Below are positions 1-8,344 of a stretch of DNA of 15,316 nucleotides, in pieces. The DNA is taken from NCBI GenBank assembly GCA_032433595.1, contig JASWJB010000575.1, forward strand, positions 1-15,316, given 5' to 3'. The stretch's first letter is position 1. Every line of letters starts with the position of its first letter. A model generated the notes under the pieces. The model worked only from the letters and a program-made list of their open reading frames with translations. It did no database searches and was not told the origin of the DNA. This DNA is from Conoideocrella luteorostrata. Lineage: Eukaryota; Ascomycota; Sordariomycetes; Hypocreales; Clavicipitaceae. Made by a program: the position numbers and the translations under genes.

Positions 1-1300
1 CTAGCTCTCTTTTCCTTTGTACAGAACCTCTCCTCTCTCTAGATAGCTTATGTAAATAAGGGATTAGATTAGACTAGGCGAGCAGATTAGCTTTCTTTAG
101 CAAAATAGACCCTATCCCAACCCTAAGTAGTCTTTTTAGATTATAATAGTATAAAATAAGTTTTTTATTAAGTAATGTTTTTATCTCTTAAAAGGCTTAA
201 ATCTCCTTCTTATTAGGCATAAATATTATTTATTATATCTTTTGCTTCCTTATAGGTTTAGAGAGTCCTATAAGAGTGCTCTTTTTTTTTTAAGCTTACT
301 ATAAAAGCTATGTTTTTTGCTCTTAAAGAGGTTAAATTTATAGATTAAACTAAGGGATTCCTTTCCGTAGGAATCTAGCTATTTTAATAAAGGTTTTAAG
401 TAATAATAGGTTATTTAAGAATTCTATTTTACTAAAAGCCTTAATTTAGTTTAGTGTATTAATAATTCCTTTACTATTTACAATAAAACCTAATAATTAA
501 ATAGCAAAATAACTAATAAATAACTTTTTAGCTCTAATTATTAGTTTATTTTCTTTAATAATATAAAGAATTATTACAAGATACTTAAGATAGTTCTCTA
601 GACTATTAAAAAAGATAATTATATTATTAATATAAATATATATAAAGTCCTTATAGTCTTTAAATAGCTAGTCTATATATTATTAGGCATAGGCTAGTGC
701 GTTCTTAAACCCTATAAGGGCTATATTTAACGCTTTAAAGCCTCTTTCTAATATTATAACTATTTTATTCTAGTATACCTAGAAAATAAGTAGCTAATAG
801 AAGAAACTAAATTTATTAAACATAAAATAGTACTTTTTGCTACAAGTGTTTCCTATGATATTAGATTAGTTTAGTAAAGGGTAAATATTAGGTACTATTA
901 AGCTATTTATAGGTTTTATGTTAATAATAACTCTTCCTTTTATTAAGTTACCTTTGCCTTTCTATATAATAAATGCTAAGTAAGCGATTAGCACTAAGTT
1001 ATTTAAATATAATATTTTTCTATCTATATATAGCTTATTATAGACTTTATTTAGTTTCTAATAATTTTTAACGCTAAAAGGGTAAGATTAGATTGTTTTA
1101 TGTTAGTTTTGCTATTCTTCTATAAAGTTAATCCTTATTCCCTAGTCTTCTAGTATAGGGATAATACCTTTATTACAATAGATATTAAATTTATTGCTTA
1201 AAGCCTTAAATTAAGCTATAGTATTATTATTAGTTACTATAACGCAAACGCTATATTAGTTAAGGGTATATATAATATCTTTAGGGCAGGATATTCTATA
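1..1300 (-). pseudogene. Element A reverse transcriptase and start of the RNase H linker, degraded
   Basis: Reverse transcriptase of a fungal gypsy element, which would copy the element RNA into DNA. The best preserved stretch, about 730-480, includes IGFKNALAYA, matching the 'GFKNSPA' block of a subgroup of ascomycete gypsy elements. It is followed by KDFIYIYINNIIIF, where the family has Tyr-Ile-Asp-Asp; both catalytic Asp codons (628-623) now read Asn. Further on, LLGFIVNSKGI (about 500-470) is the usual post-catalytic 'LGF.vs..Gi' element. Upstream, fragments such as ALSNKFNIYYNKGIIP are consistent with the fingers region. Downstream the frame continues towards base 1 as a connection segment with no clear RNase H motif. 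The frame matches the protease upstream. Dead copy. Confidence 0.8.
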
Positions 1301-1799
1301 TAATAAGAGCCTATAATTAATGTCTTAAGGGTTTAGTTTATTCTCTTTATTATTAGTATCTTCCTTTGCTTACTTTGCCTCTTTAGCGGAAATATCCTTT
1401 ATGAAATATATAGCATAGGCACTAATGTTCTTAATTTTTTAACTAGTTTTAAATAGCTATATATCTTTAAGGAGAGCTATTTTTTATCCTTTTATGATTT
1501 TAAGGGTTTTGCCTATTTTATTATAGGTAATAAGGGTTTTATTACTGTTTTCTTCTATAATCGCGTTTACTACACTATTAATAACGCTATAAGCGTAGAG
1601 TATATTAGTAGTGGCCTTGTAGTTTAATTCCTTCTAAGTTATAGGTATTATTATGCTTTAATTAAGCAAAACCTCTATTGTATACATTACTATAACCTTC
1701 TTATGTAGAATATACTTAGGTTATTTAAATATCTTAGCTTTAATAGATATACTATAAATAGAGCGGAAAATAACTTATAAATAAATAAAGTTAATTTTT

Positions 1800-2100
1800 G
1801 CTTTATATTTATATAAGAAGTTAGTTCCTAATAGTAGTTTTAGGCCTAAATCCTATATTATATTTACTATTACTGTGAAGTGACTAGTGATTTTTGTTCC
1901 TTATGTAATTCTAGGTATATAGAAGTTAAAAGTTACTATTTCTATAATAATAAATACTAATTACACCCTTTTTACTAGTTTAGGCTTTTGCTTTCCTTAT
2001 TTAATATTAATTTTATACTAAAGAAGCTAGTTTTTATTAGCTAAAATAAAGGAAGTTCCTATGTTAAGGTAAATAATATAGGTATCCCCTTTATTATAAA
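1800..2100 (-). pseudogene. Element A aspartic protease domain, degraded
   Basis: Retropepsin-like domain that would cut the Gag-Pol polyprotein. The active-site loop is at 2068-2053 and now reads Leu-Asn-Ile-Gly-Thr-Ser. In the family this is Asp-Thr-Gly followed by Ala or Ser, so the catalytic Asp has become Asn and Thr has become Ile. Both fit G-to-A/C-to-T change. About 75 codons downstream, near 1828-1814, the reading LLLGTNFLY matches the conserved 'LGxDFL' closing motif, again with Asp read as Asn. It is in frame with gag above and reverse transcriptase below. The domain is certainly non-functional. Identification is good because two motifs occur at the right spacing between gag and pol. 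Confidence 0.7.
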
Positions 2101-2439
2101 ACCTAAGTAGCACTTATAAGTAAGAATTTATAGTTTAATAGTTAATTTTAACTTCCTATAGTTAAGGTATAGCCTTTACTACTTATCCTATAACTAATCC
2201 TAATATACTATAGGTTCTTAGTTAAATAATAGTGTTTTTATTACTAAAGTGTATATACTTAACCTCTTCCTTCTATGGTTCTATAAAGTAGGCTTTAGTA
2301 AAGTTAGTTTTATCCCTAAATTTATTATTATTACCTTAATTACTATATTTTTCTCCTTCTTTAATAAGAGAGTATTCTTTAGCCTTTAAGCAGGCTTTAT
2401 ATGTCTTATAGTTAGAATTATCTTTATATATTATAATAT

Positions 2440-3555
2440 ATATATATAAAGGGTCTTGATTTTATAGTTAATACTATCTACGGAATCTTTAGGCCTATAG
2501 TTAGTCTTAGTTCTGCTAATTTCGTTAATACTAGGGCTAATCCTTATGGTATTTGTTTTATTTTAGTTAAGAGTTATTATTCTTATTAGTCCTTTTTATT
2601 AATAGCCTTAGTGAATCCTCCTATTGTTTAGTTTATTCTAGCTAACTTAGTAGTAGCTATTACTAATTCTAGGGTAGCTATAGCTATTTACAGAACCTTA
2701 GGTCCTTACCGCGAAAGTCTTGATTTTAATAGTAATTTTAGTACCTAGAACTAGGTCCTTAATTACAATTATTATTATATTAGTTCTTATAGTTCTAATA
2801 GGGTTAATCCTAGTTCTAACTAAAGTATGGCTTATTTTAGTGTGTGTTAATCTAACTATCCCCTTCTTGGTTATTATTAGAGTTATCTACGATATAATAG
2901 GCTTTAGCGGGTCTAGCGCCTTTTCCTGCCTTATTAGGGTCTCTTTTAGATTTAATTATTTCCTATAGGTTTTGCCTTTTATCTTTAATTATAGTAATAT
3001 ATTTTAATCTATTATCTTTTATAGTTAGTTTTAGATATTAAATATATAATTCTAGATTAAGCTTTTATTAAAGTTAGATTAATAGCTACTTATTAGTCTA
3101 TTCCTTATTTACTTTAGTATATTAAAATACCTTAAACACAAAATCTTATAAAAAAGTGTTACTTACTATGTTTTCCTTAGTGAATTTAGCTTTATTTAAC
3201 TAATTAATAGCTTTCTTTATTAATATATTAAACTCTTTTCTTATAGTGTTAAATATAGTAAGTATAGAGTTAAAAATATATTTCTTTTTTATCTTATTAA
3301 GGTATTAATAATACTAAATAAAGGCTCTTCCTTTAAATAGGTTTTAGGCGTAAAGCCTAATAAACATTTGTTTATTAGGACTAGCTTAGTTTAAGTGGTT
3401 CTAGACTACTTAGATCTATAATTTAATATTATAGAAAATAACCTATTTCCCTTTATATATAATAAGGGCCTAGTTATTATTATTTTATTTTATTTTAGGA
3501 CAAAAGTATTCTATATTTACTATTTTCTATATTAGATTTATTAAGGTTAGCAATA
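2440..3555 (-). pseudogene. Element A gag, C-terminal half (capsid-like part and polar tail), degraded
   Basis: This continues the gag frame begun at 11369-12590. From 3555 downwards it reads through a helix-rich, capsid-like stretch to a fairly open segment near 2960-2860 that is rich in Lys, Arg, Gly and Ala (it includes RDPNKAGKGARPAKAYYIVD). Below this is a long polar tail where Asn and Tyr codons alternate with TAA/TAG, suggesting a Gln/Asn/Tyr-rich linker in the parent. I see no clear CCHC zinc knuckle. Gag would form the particle shell and package RNA in the cytoplasm. The frame is continuous with the protease below. The assignment to gag rests mainly on position upstream of protease and on frame continuity; the sequence itself I do not recognise strongly. 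Confidence 0.6.
3551..3555. repeat. Target-site duplication of element B, left copy (CAATA)
   Basis: The five bases CAATA directly before the left LTR of element B match the five bases directly after the right LTR (11364-11368). Five-base duplications are usual for Ty3/gypsy integrases. Reading the gag of element A across the site with only one copy keeps the frame, which supports these boundaries. Confidence 0.85.
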
Positions 3556-3977
3556 TGTGACGGCCGTGGTTGGTTCCCAAGGGATAAACCTTAGTCGTGG
3601 TTTATGTTGGCAGAGATTACAGGGCGTCGTACGTTCTGAGCAAAAAGATGTCACGTCGCAATAGTTAGATAATCGATAGATGCAGGTAAACAATTATAAT
3701 AATTAAATAACTGTTGAAGACTAACTATCTAAGATATCTAAAGAGTGTAATTTAGTGGTGCCTATATAGTAAGTGGTTCACTATTGGTTCACGCGAACTT
3801 AGGTGAACTTATGTATGCTACAGGGGAGGGTTCACTAGGGATTCACGCGAACTAAAGCAAACCTAGTTGTGTCCCTTTATAGAATATCTTAGGCTCCGTC
3901 TATAGGTTATATGCAGAGGTGGGGTTTTAGCGCCCTATGGCTAACCTTCTTGCAGCCCGCTAGCCAGGGTTATAACA
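3556..3977 (-). repeat. 3' LTR of element B (422 bp)
   Basis: Begins TGTGAC and ends ATAACA on the plus strand, so on the element's own strand it starts TG and ends CA. It aligns without gaps to 10942-11363. By hand count about 44 of 422 positions differ and every difference is a transition. The first ~100 bases keep CpG and CpA sites that the other LTR has lost, while the last ~200 bases show the opposite. It is directly preceded on the element strand by the polypurine tract at 3983-3992, which identifies it as the 3' LTR. Confidence 0.93.
3787..3798. repeat. Repeated LTR motif GTTCACGCGAAC, 3' LTR (second copy at 3841-3852)
   Basis: The 12-mer GTTCACGCGAAC recurs 54 bases on as ATTCACGCGAAC. 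The same pair is present at 11173-11184 and 11227-11238 in the other LTR. Additional GGTTCAC units lie beside them. The motif has inverted GTTC/GAAC ends and could be a protein-binding repeat in the promoter half of the LTR; function is inferred only. Confidence 0.45.
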
Positions 3978-3982
3978 CAATG

Positions 3983-3992
3983 TCCCCTCTCC
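3983..3992 (-). other. Polypurine tract of element B
   Basis: On the minus strand this reads GGAGAGGGGA, all purines, five bases before the 3' LTR. It is the expected primer site for plus-strand DNA synthesis and fixes the element orientation as minus. The usual tract abuts the LTR; here CATTG intervenes. The region 3993-4106 next to it holds nothing I recognise. Confidence 0.75.
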
Positions 3993-4106
3993 AATAGTCT
4001 TGTCCTTAAGACCTAGCATTATTTTATAAATAGGTCACTGCCTATTAGTTATTATTTAGTAGGTTCCCTTCTTTCTTTATCTTCCTAGCAATATACTACT
4101 TATGCT

Positions 4107-4749
4107 ATGCCTAACTATGTAGAGAAATCCCAAGTAAAGTTAAAATCTGCTATTAACCGCGCTATTACGTTAGCTTTTATCTTTAAACATGGTTTTAAAG
4201 TGTCACTATGTTCTTATTATAAATAAAGGGGTCTCCCTTATATTGCTATAGAGGACAAAAATCACTGTTTACTGTGCTATTCTTTGGGTTATTCTTATAA
4301 TAGTTCTTTAACTCTAATGGTAAATAGTATATTTCCCTTCTTTTATTATTTCTTATTGCCTAACCCTTTTCCTAGTTACTTAAATCTCTAAGGAACTATA
4401 ATATCTAGAATATAAAGAAGAAGCAACTAAAGAGCTATTAATTAAGCGTTATTAAAAATATTAACAGGAGATAAATAAGGCTTTTAACTATTTAATATAA
4501 CTTTATCGCATAAAGCGTTAATTACGCAAGAAAGGCGTAATAATAGTAAAATAAGAGATAAACTCCCTAGAGGAGTTAAAGGAAACAAAGAAACAGGAGG
4601 AAAAGGCTTATTAAGCTAAACTTACTAAAGCATAGTAATAAGAGTCTAAGGCTATCTATAATATATAAGAGTAAGGGGGTGCTAGTGTTTTAGACTAAGA
4701 GTCTATTTTGCGAGACATAGGCACAGAGATCCCTAACACATTATTATAG
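4107..4749 (+). pseudogene. Antisense accessory ORF of element B: Zn(II)2Cys6-like cluster plus probable coiled coil, degraded
   Basis: A plus-strand reading frame convergent with pol, between the chromodomain and the 3' LTR. An ATG at 4107 opens it. Codons 35, 38, 45, 54, 57 and 64 (4209-4298) read C, Y, Y, C, C, Y with spacing x2-x6-x8-x2-x6, the spacing of fungal Zn(II)2Cys6 clusters. The three Tyr codons are TAT, one G-to-A step from Cys TGT, the expected RIP change. Basic and hydrophobic residues precede it. From 4387 the sense continues in the next frame with long runs of Glu, Lys, Ala and Leu (EYKEEATKELLIKRY, then INSLEELKETKKQEEKAY) that look like a coiled coil. The frame change near 4380 could be an indel or a short intron (GTAAAT at 4320, CTAAC at 4360, AG at 4392 gives the right phase). 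If once real, it suggests a small DNA-binding dimeric protein. Function unknown. Confidence 0.55.
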
Positions 4750-5165
4750 CGTTTATTCTTAATTAAATTATTATATTATAGCCTTGTAATTTTCTAAATT
4801 TTAGACTAGTTCTTATGTGTTTTCTTCTAATCTATATCCTTTCTATTTAATAAGGTATTGTTATTGTTTCCCTTTTATTTATGTGTTTATTATTTATTTT
4901 ACCTTATATTCTATTTTGTTTAAGACTTTAATATCTTCTTTAGCTAGTGTGTTTTTTAGTGCTAGTTTAAGGAGTAAAATATAGAATATTAGGTGTATTT
5001 ATATTATTATTAGTAATAAGAGTTTATAGTTATTCTCTAAAATTCGCTGTTTTACCTTAAAAGGTCTTAATTTTTTGTGATCTAATTTATTGCTTAGTTA
5101 CGTTGTTTTAATGTTTTATTAGAGTAAGTAAACCATATCCCCCCCCAAGAAGATTAGTCCCTTTA
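4742..5165 (-). pseudogene. Element B integrase C-terminal module and chromodomain, degraded
   Basis: End of the B pol frame. At about 5140-5060 the reading GDMVYLL followed by NKLDHKKLRPF matches the GPY/F-type module after gypsy integrase cores. At about 4911-4755 the reading IEYKVK, then QYLIK, KGYRLEENT and NLENYKAI matches a chromodomain: the 'YxVExI' strand, the 'YLVKWKGY' strand and the 'TWEPxxNL' helix start. Trp positions are now TAG. In chromoviruses this domain steers integration to heterochromatin, which agrees with the nested insertion seen here. The frame (0 mod 3) is the same as reverse transcriptase and integrase. The true stop is uncertain because TAA/TAG codons are frequent after 4755. 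Confidence 0.82.
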
Positions 5166-5339
5166 ATCTTTTTTGGTTATAGTACTTTTGTATTTTAGTG
5201 TAAATAAATTTAAGTTCTTTTCTTATTTCTTTGTGTAATTTCTGTATATTTTTTGCGTTTAGTATTGCTTTTTTAGCGTTTAGTCCTTATATAAGTATTC
5301 TAAAAACTTCTGGATTATATCTATAGTTTATGTATACTA

Positions 5340-6010
5340 GTAATGTTTTTGTAGATTCTGTAACTACACTGTTATAAGCTAGTTAGGCTATTAGTAATTT
5401 TTTTACTTAATTATTTTAATTATAGTTAACATAACATCTAAGGTATTATTCTAATGTTTGGTTTAGTCTCTTGGTTTATTTATTGGTCTATAGGTAATAT
5501 GCTATACTAAGCTTATGTTTTGTTCCTAGTTACGCTATTAATGCTTACCAGAAGTTAGAGGTAAACATAGTCTCTTTATCCGAAACAATTTCTTCTGGTA
5601 ATCTATGGTTACTCGTAATTATTTATAGGAACACATAAGCTAGTTCTTTTGCGTTACTTACTTCTTTAAATAGTAAGAAGTAGCTATATTTCATGAGTCT
5701 ATTTATGACTATAAATATGCTATTGTATTTAATGTTTATTAAGGGTTCTTTAGATAGTGGTAATTTAGTGATATAGTTAAATGCGATAGACTCCTAAGGC
5801 TTCTGTGGCACCTAAAGTGGTTATAGGTATCCATAAGGTTTATGCCTAAAGGCTTTGCTTTATATATATTCTATATATTCTTTAATTACTTCTTATATAA
5901 TTTTCTTTAGTCTAGGGAAGTTATAGTTTTATTGTATTTTATCCATTGTTTTTTGTATCCCTTAATGTCCTAAGACAGGATATATATATAAGATTTCTAT
6001 GTATTCCTTT
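5340..6010 (-). pseudogene. Element B integrase (zinc-binding end and catalytic core), degraded
   Basis: Integrase would insert the cDNA into the chromosome. The zinc-binding region lies around 6000-5840 (YPVLGH, then FPRLKKII) but is too worn to show all His/Cys ligands. The catalytic core is clear: FNYITKLPLSKEPL (first Asp now Asn, codon at 5778), then SNHRLPEEIVSDKETMFTSN (second Asp kept, codon at 5580), then a segment around 5480-5430 reading TKRLNQTLE where the family has TERxNQxLE, so the catalytic Glu is now Lys. Two of the three catalytic acids are therefore lost by G-to-A. LAYNSVVTEST-like sequence follows. It shares its frame with reverse transcriptase upstream and chromodomain downstream. 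Confidence 0.87.
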
Positions 6011-6259
6011 TATAGTTCTAGTGGTATCTAGACTTTTCCTTTATATTATAGTATATTTAATCACTCTATGTTGCATTCTAGCGGTACTTCCTGAATATAT
6101 TTAACATAATCCTTCGTTTATTATAGTACTTAATGGTATACTAGATTATTTACTACTACTTTAAAGATTACATTTAACTATTATTATTATAAATTACCTT
6201 ATATGTTAAACTTAAGTAGCTATCCCTTAACAACAGGCGTTCCTATGTTATAGTTACTT

Positions 6260-7680
6260 CTTTAACTAAGAGCATTTACTCTGCTATTTTCTAATCCCTT
6301 TTAATAGGTAATCTTATAGTTAAACTCTAAGAGATATTCTGCCTATTGGATTTATTGTCTATTTAACTATTATATAGTGGAGAAGTATACAATGTTTTTG
6401 TGATTAGTGTAAACCTTAGTGCAGTGTTTTAATCCTAATAAGTAGTGTTAGAATTCCTTAAATAAGTTAATAATAGCAAGGAATTCTTTATTATAAATAG
6501 GGTAATTAAGTTCCGCTTTATATAGCTTCTTTAAATAGAAGGCTATTAAATGCGTTTTTCTATTATTGTCTTTTTATCTAATCTATGCGCCTAGCGCAAA
6601 GTTAGATGCATTAGTTTCTAGTTTTACTGGTTTTTCTGAGTTAAATATAACTAAAACTAGTTCTAAGAGTATTAACTTTTTAATATTATTAAAAGCTTCT
6701 TATGCTAAGCCACTCTATTCCTATGTTTTGTTTTTCTTTATGAGTTTATATAATAGTGTTATAATTTTTCTAAAATTCCTTATAAATCATTAGTAGTAAT
6801 TTATAAACCCTAGGAAACTTTATACCTTTGTAATAGTTCCTAGCGTTAGCTATTCTTTAATGGCTTTAACTTTTGATTTTTCTATTTAGATCTTATTAGG
6901 TTAAATAGTGTGTCTAAGGAAATCTATTTCTTATGTGTAGAACTTGCTTTTCTCTGGTTTTACTAATAACTTTATATTCTAGAGTGCTACTAGAACCTTA
7001 TATATATATTCCTTATATTCTTTAAGATTCTTCAAGAAGATTAGGATATTATTAAGATATATAACCATAAAAATATTAAGATATTCTTGTAGTATATTAT
7101 TAATTATCCTTTAGAATATTGTAGGTATATTTATAAGTCTAAATAGTATAACTAAGTATTTAAATAGTCCAAATTTTGTTCTAAAAGCTGTTTTTTATTT
7201 ATTGCCCTTTTTAATTTAAATTAAGTTATAAGCTCCTTTAAGATCTAGGGCTATAAACTAATTTATTCTGTGTAGTTAATCTTATAACTTGGCAATAAGT
7301 GGTAAGGGTGTTTAATCCTTAATAGTAATGTTATTAAGTCATTGGTAATTTATAATAAGGCATAACTTCCCATTTTTCTTTAGTATAAATATAACAGGGT
7401 ATCCTGCTTCTGAAGTTAATATTTATATATAGCCCTTAGCTAATATTTTATTAATGTATTCCCACAGTGTCTTTAGTTACTTTCCGTTAAGGCTATAGAT
7501 TTTATTAAAGATTATTAATATTCCTTCTTTTAGAATAATTTCGTGATCCTATTTGCTATGTTCTAGTACTCTAGTATTAAGTTCCTCTTGAAATAATTTA
7601 GTATACTTTTAATATTCCTTTGGGATATTCTTTAGTTATTCTTCCTTTAATTTAAGACTTTCTTCTGTCTTTATAGGCTT
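6260..7680 (-). pseudogene. Element B reverse transcriptase and RNase H, degraded
   Basis: One frame (0 mod 3) from 7680. Reverse transcriptase blocks appear in order: KKNGKLCLIINY (about 7380-7345; family KKDGxLRxCVDY), ALDLKGAYNLI (about 7250; first catalytic Asp kept), KTAFRTKFGLFKYLVILF (about 7190-7150), and VIYLNNILIF, where both Asp codons of the YxDD box (7053-7048) now read Asn. The RNase H part ends with TNHKNIVYF (6405-6380), RQ and Trp positions now stops, and FNYKITY followed by a 'GxxNxxADALS'-type end near 6290. These copy the genomic RNA to DNA and remove the RNA strand. Interruptions are mostly TAA/TAG with a rare TGA from an Arg codon. No frameshift is evident. The copy is certainly inactive. 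Confidence 0.9.
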
Positions 7681-7935
7681 TTCTATTATATTATTAATAT
7701 ATATAAGGTCCTTCCTTAGAGCGGCAATAACTCTTTGGATCTTATGATTTTTTGATTTTGTTTGTTTGTGATGTATTCTAGGTTATAATATAGTCTCTGT
7801 TATTATAGGTTCGGCTTCTGCCTTGTATATCTTGCTTACTTCTGTGGTAGCTAAGTTATAGCGAAATTTCGCTTTTTCTGAATTATTCTAATGCTATTGG
7901 TTTGCGCTGTTGTCCTAACGCAAATAGCTAGTCCT

Positions 7936-8300
7936 CTAGTTAATCAGCGGGTTACTCTCCCTTAGCCATAGGTGTCCTAGGACTATATTATGTTTTAATA
8001 TATCTATAATATTATAAGTAATAGTTTCAAAGTGTCCTTAAATAATAAACGGTAGGTAAGGAGTCTTTATATTAATTGTCCTATTATTGTAAGAAAATGC
8101 TTCTCCTTTAATGTTATGAAGTCCATAGGGTTCCTTTTTGTGTTCTATGGTAGTCAGTAATAATTAATAACTCTAGGTAAGATATAGTTACCTATTGCGC
8201 CACTGTCCACTAGTACTTTCTTTACGCGATGTCCTAAGATCTTAGCTTTTAATACTAGCTTATGTTGTGTTCTATTGTTGTTGGTTTTGCATAGGGTTAT
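7936..8300 (-). pseudogene. Element B aspartic protease, degraded and frameshifted
   Basis: Retropepsin-type protease. The active site reads KVLVDSGAIGNYI (8219-8181), the 'VDSGAxGNFI' loop of fungal gypsy proteases with the catalytic Asp intact (codon 8207). After a frame change near 8160 the sense continues in the pol frame: IEHKKEPYGLHN, GHFETITYNIIDI (8037-8000), then IVLGHLWLRESNPLIN (7986-7940), the conserved 'VLGxPWLxxxNPxIxW' end. The frame change cannot come from C-to-T mutation, so it is a small indel. The first part (2 mod 3) lies in a different frame from gag (1 mod 3), as in elements that express pol by frameshifting. Identification is firm. Confidence 0.85.
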
Positions 8301-8344
8301 TGGTTTCTTTCCTGTTAAGCTAGTCTATAGCCCTTTTATAGATG

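Larger units (their letters stand above)
1..3555 (-). mobile_element. Ty3/gypsy retrotransposon A, left (downstream) part, RIP-degraded, runs off the window
   Basis: This is the downstream half of a gypsy-type LTR retrotransposon read on the minus strand. In order from 3555 to 1 it holds the rest of gag, a protease and a reverse transcriptase. All three share one reading frame (codon first bases congruent to 1 mod 3), so the original element probably had a single gag-pol frame. The frame is broken by many TAA/TAG codons, and the whole stretch is extremely AT-rich, as expected for RIP. RNase H, integrase and the 3' LTR would lie beyond base 1. The other half of the element is at 11369-12590, separated by the insertion of element B. 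The gypsy assignment rests on the reverse transcriptase and protease motifs. Confidence 0.82.

Noticed and set aside
2720..2968. Open plus-strand stretch rich in Ile, Leu and Val that looks like a membrane protein
   Set aside because: It is the complement of the polar, Asn-rich tail of element A gag; AT-rich sequence gives such hydrophobic shadows.
6566..6793. Open plus-strand stretch of 75 codons
   Set aside because: It lies antisense to the RNase H part of element B pol, whose minus-strand frame has recognisable motifs on both sides.
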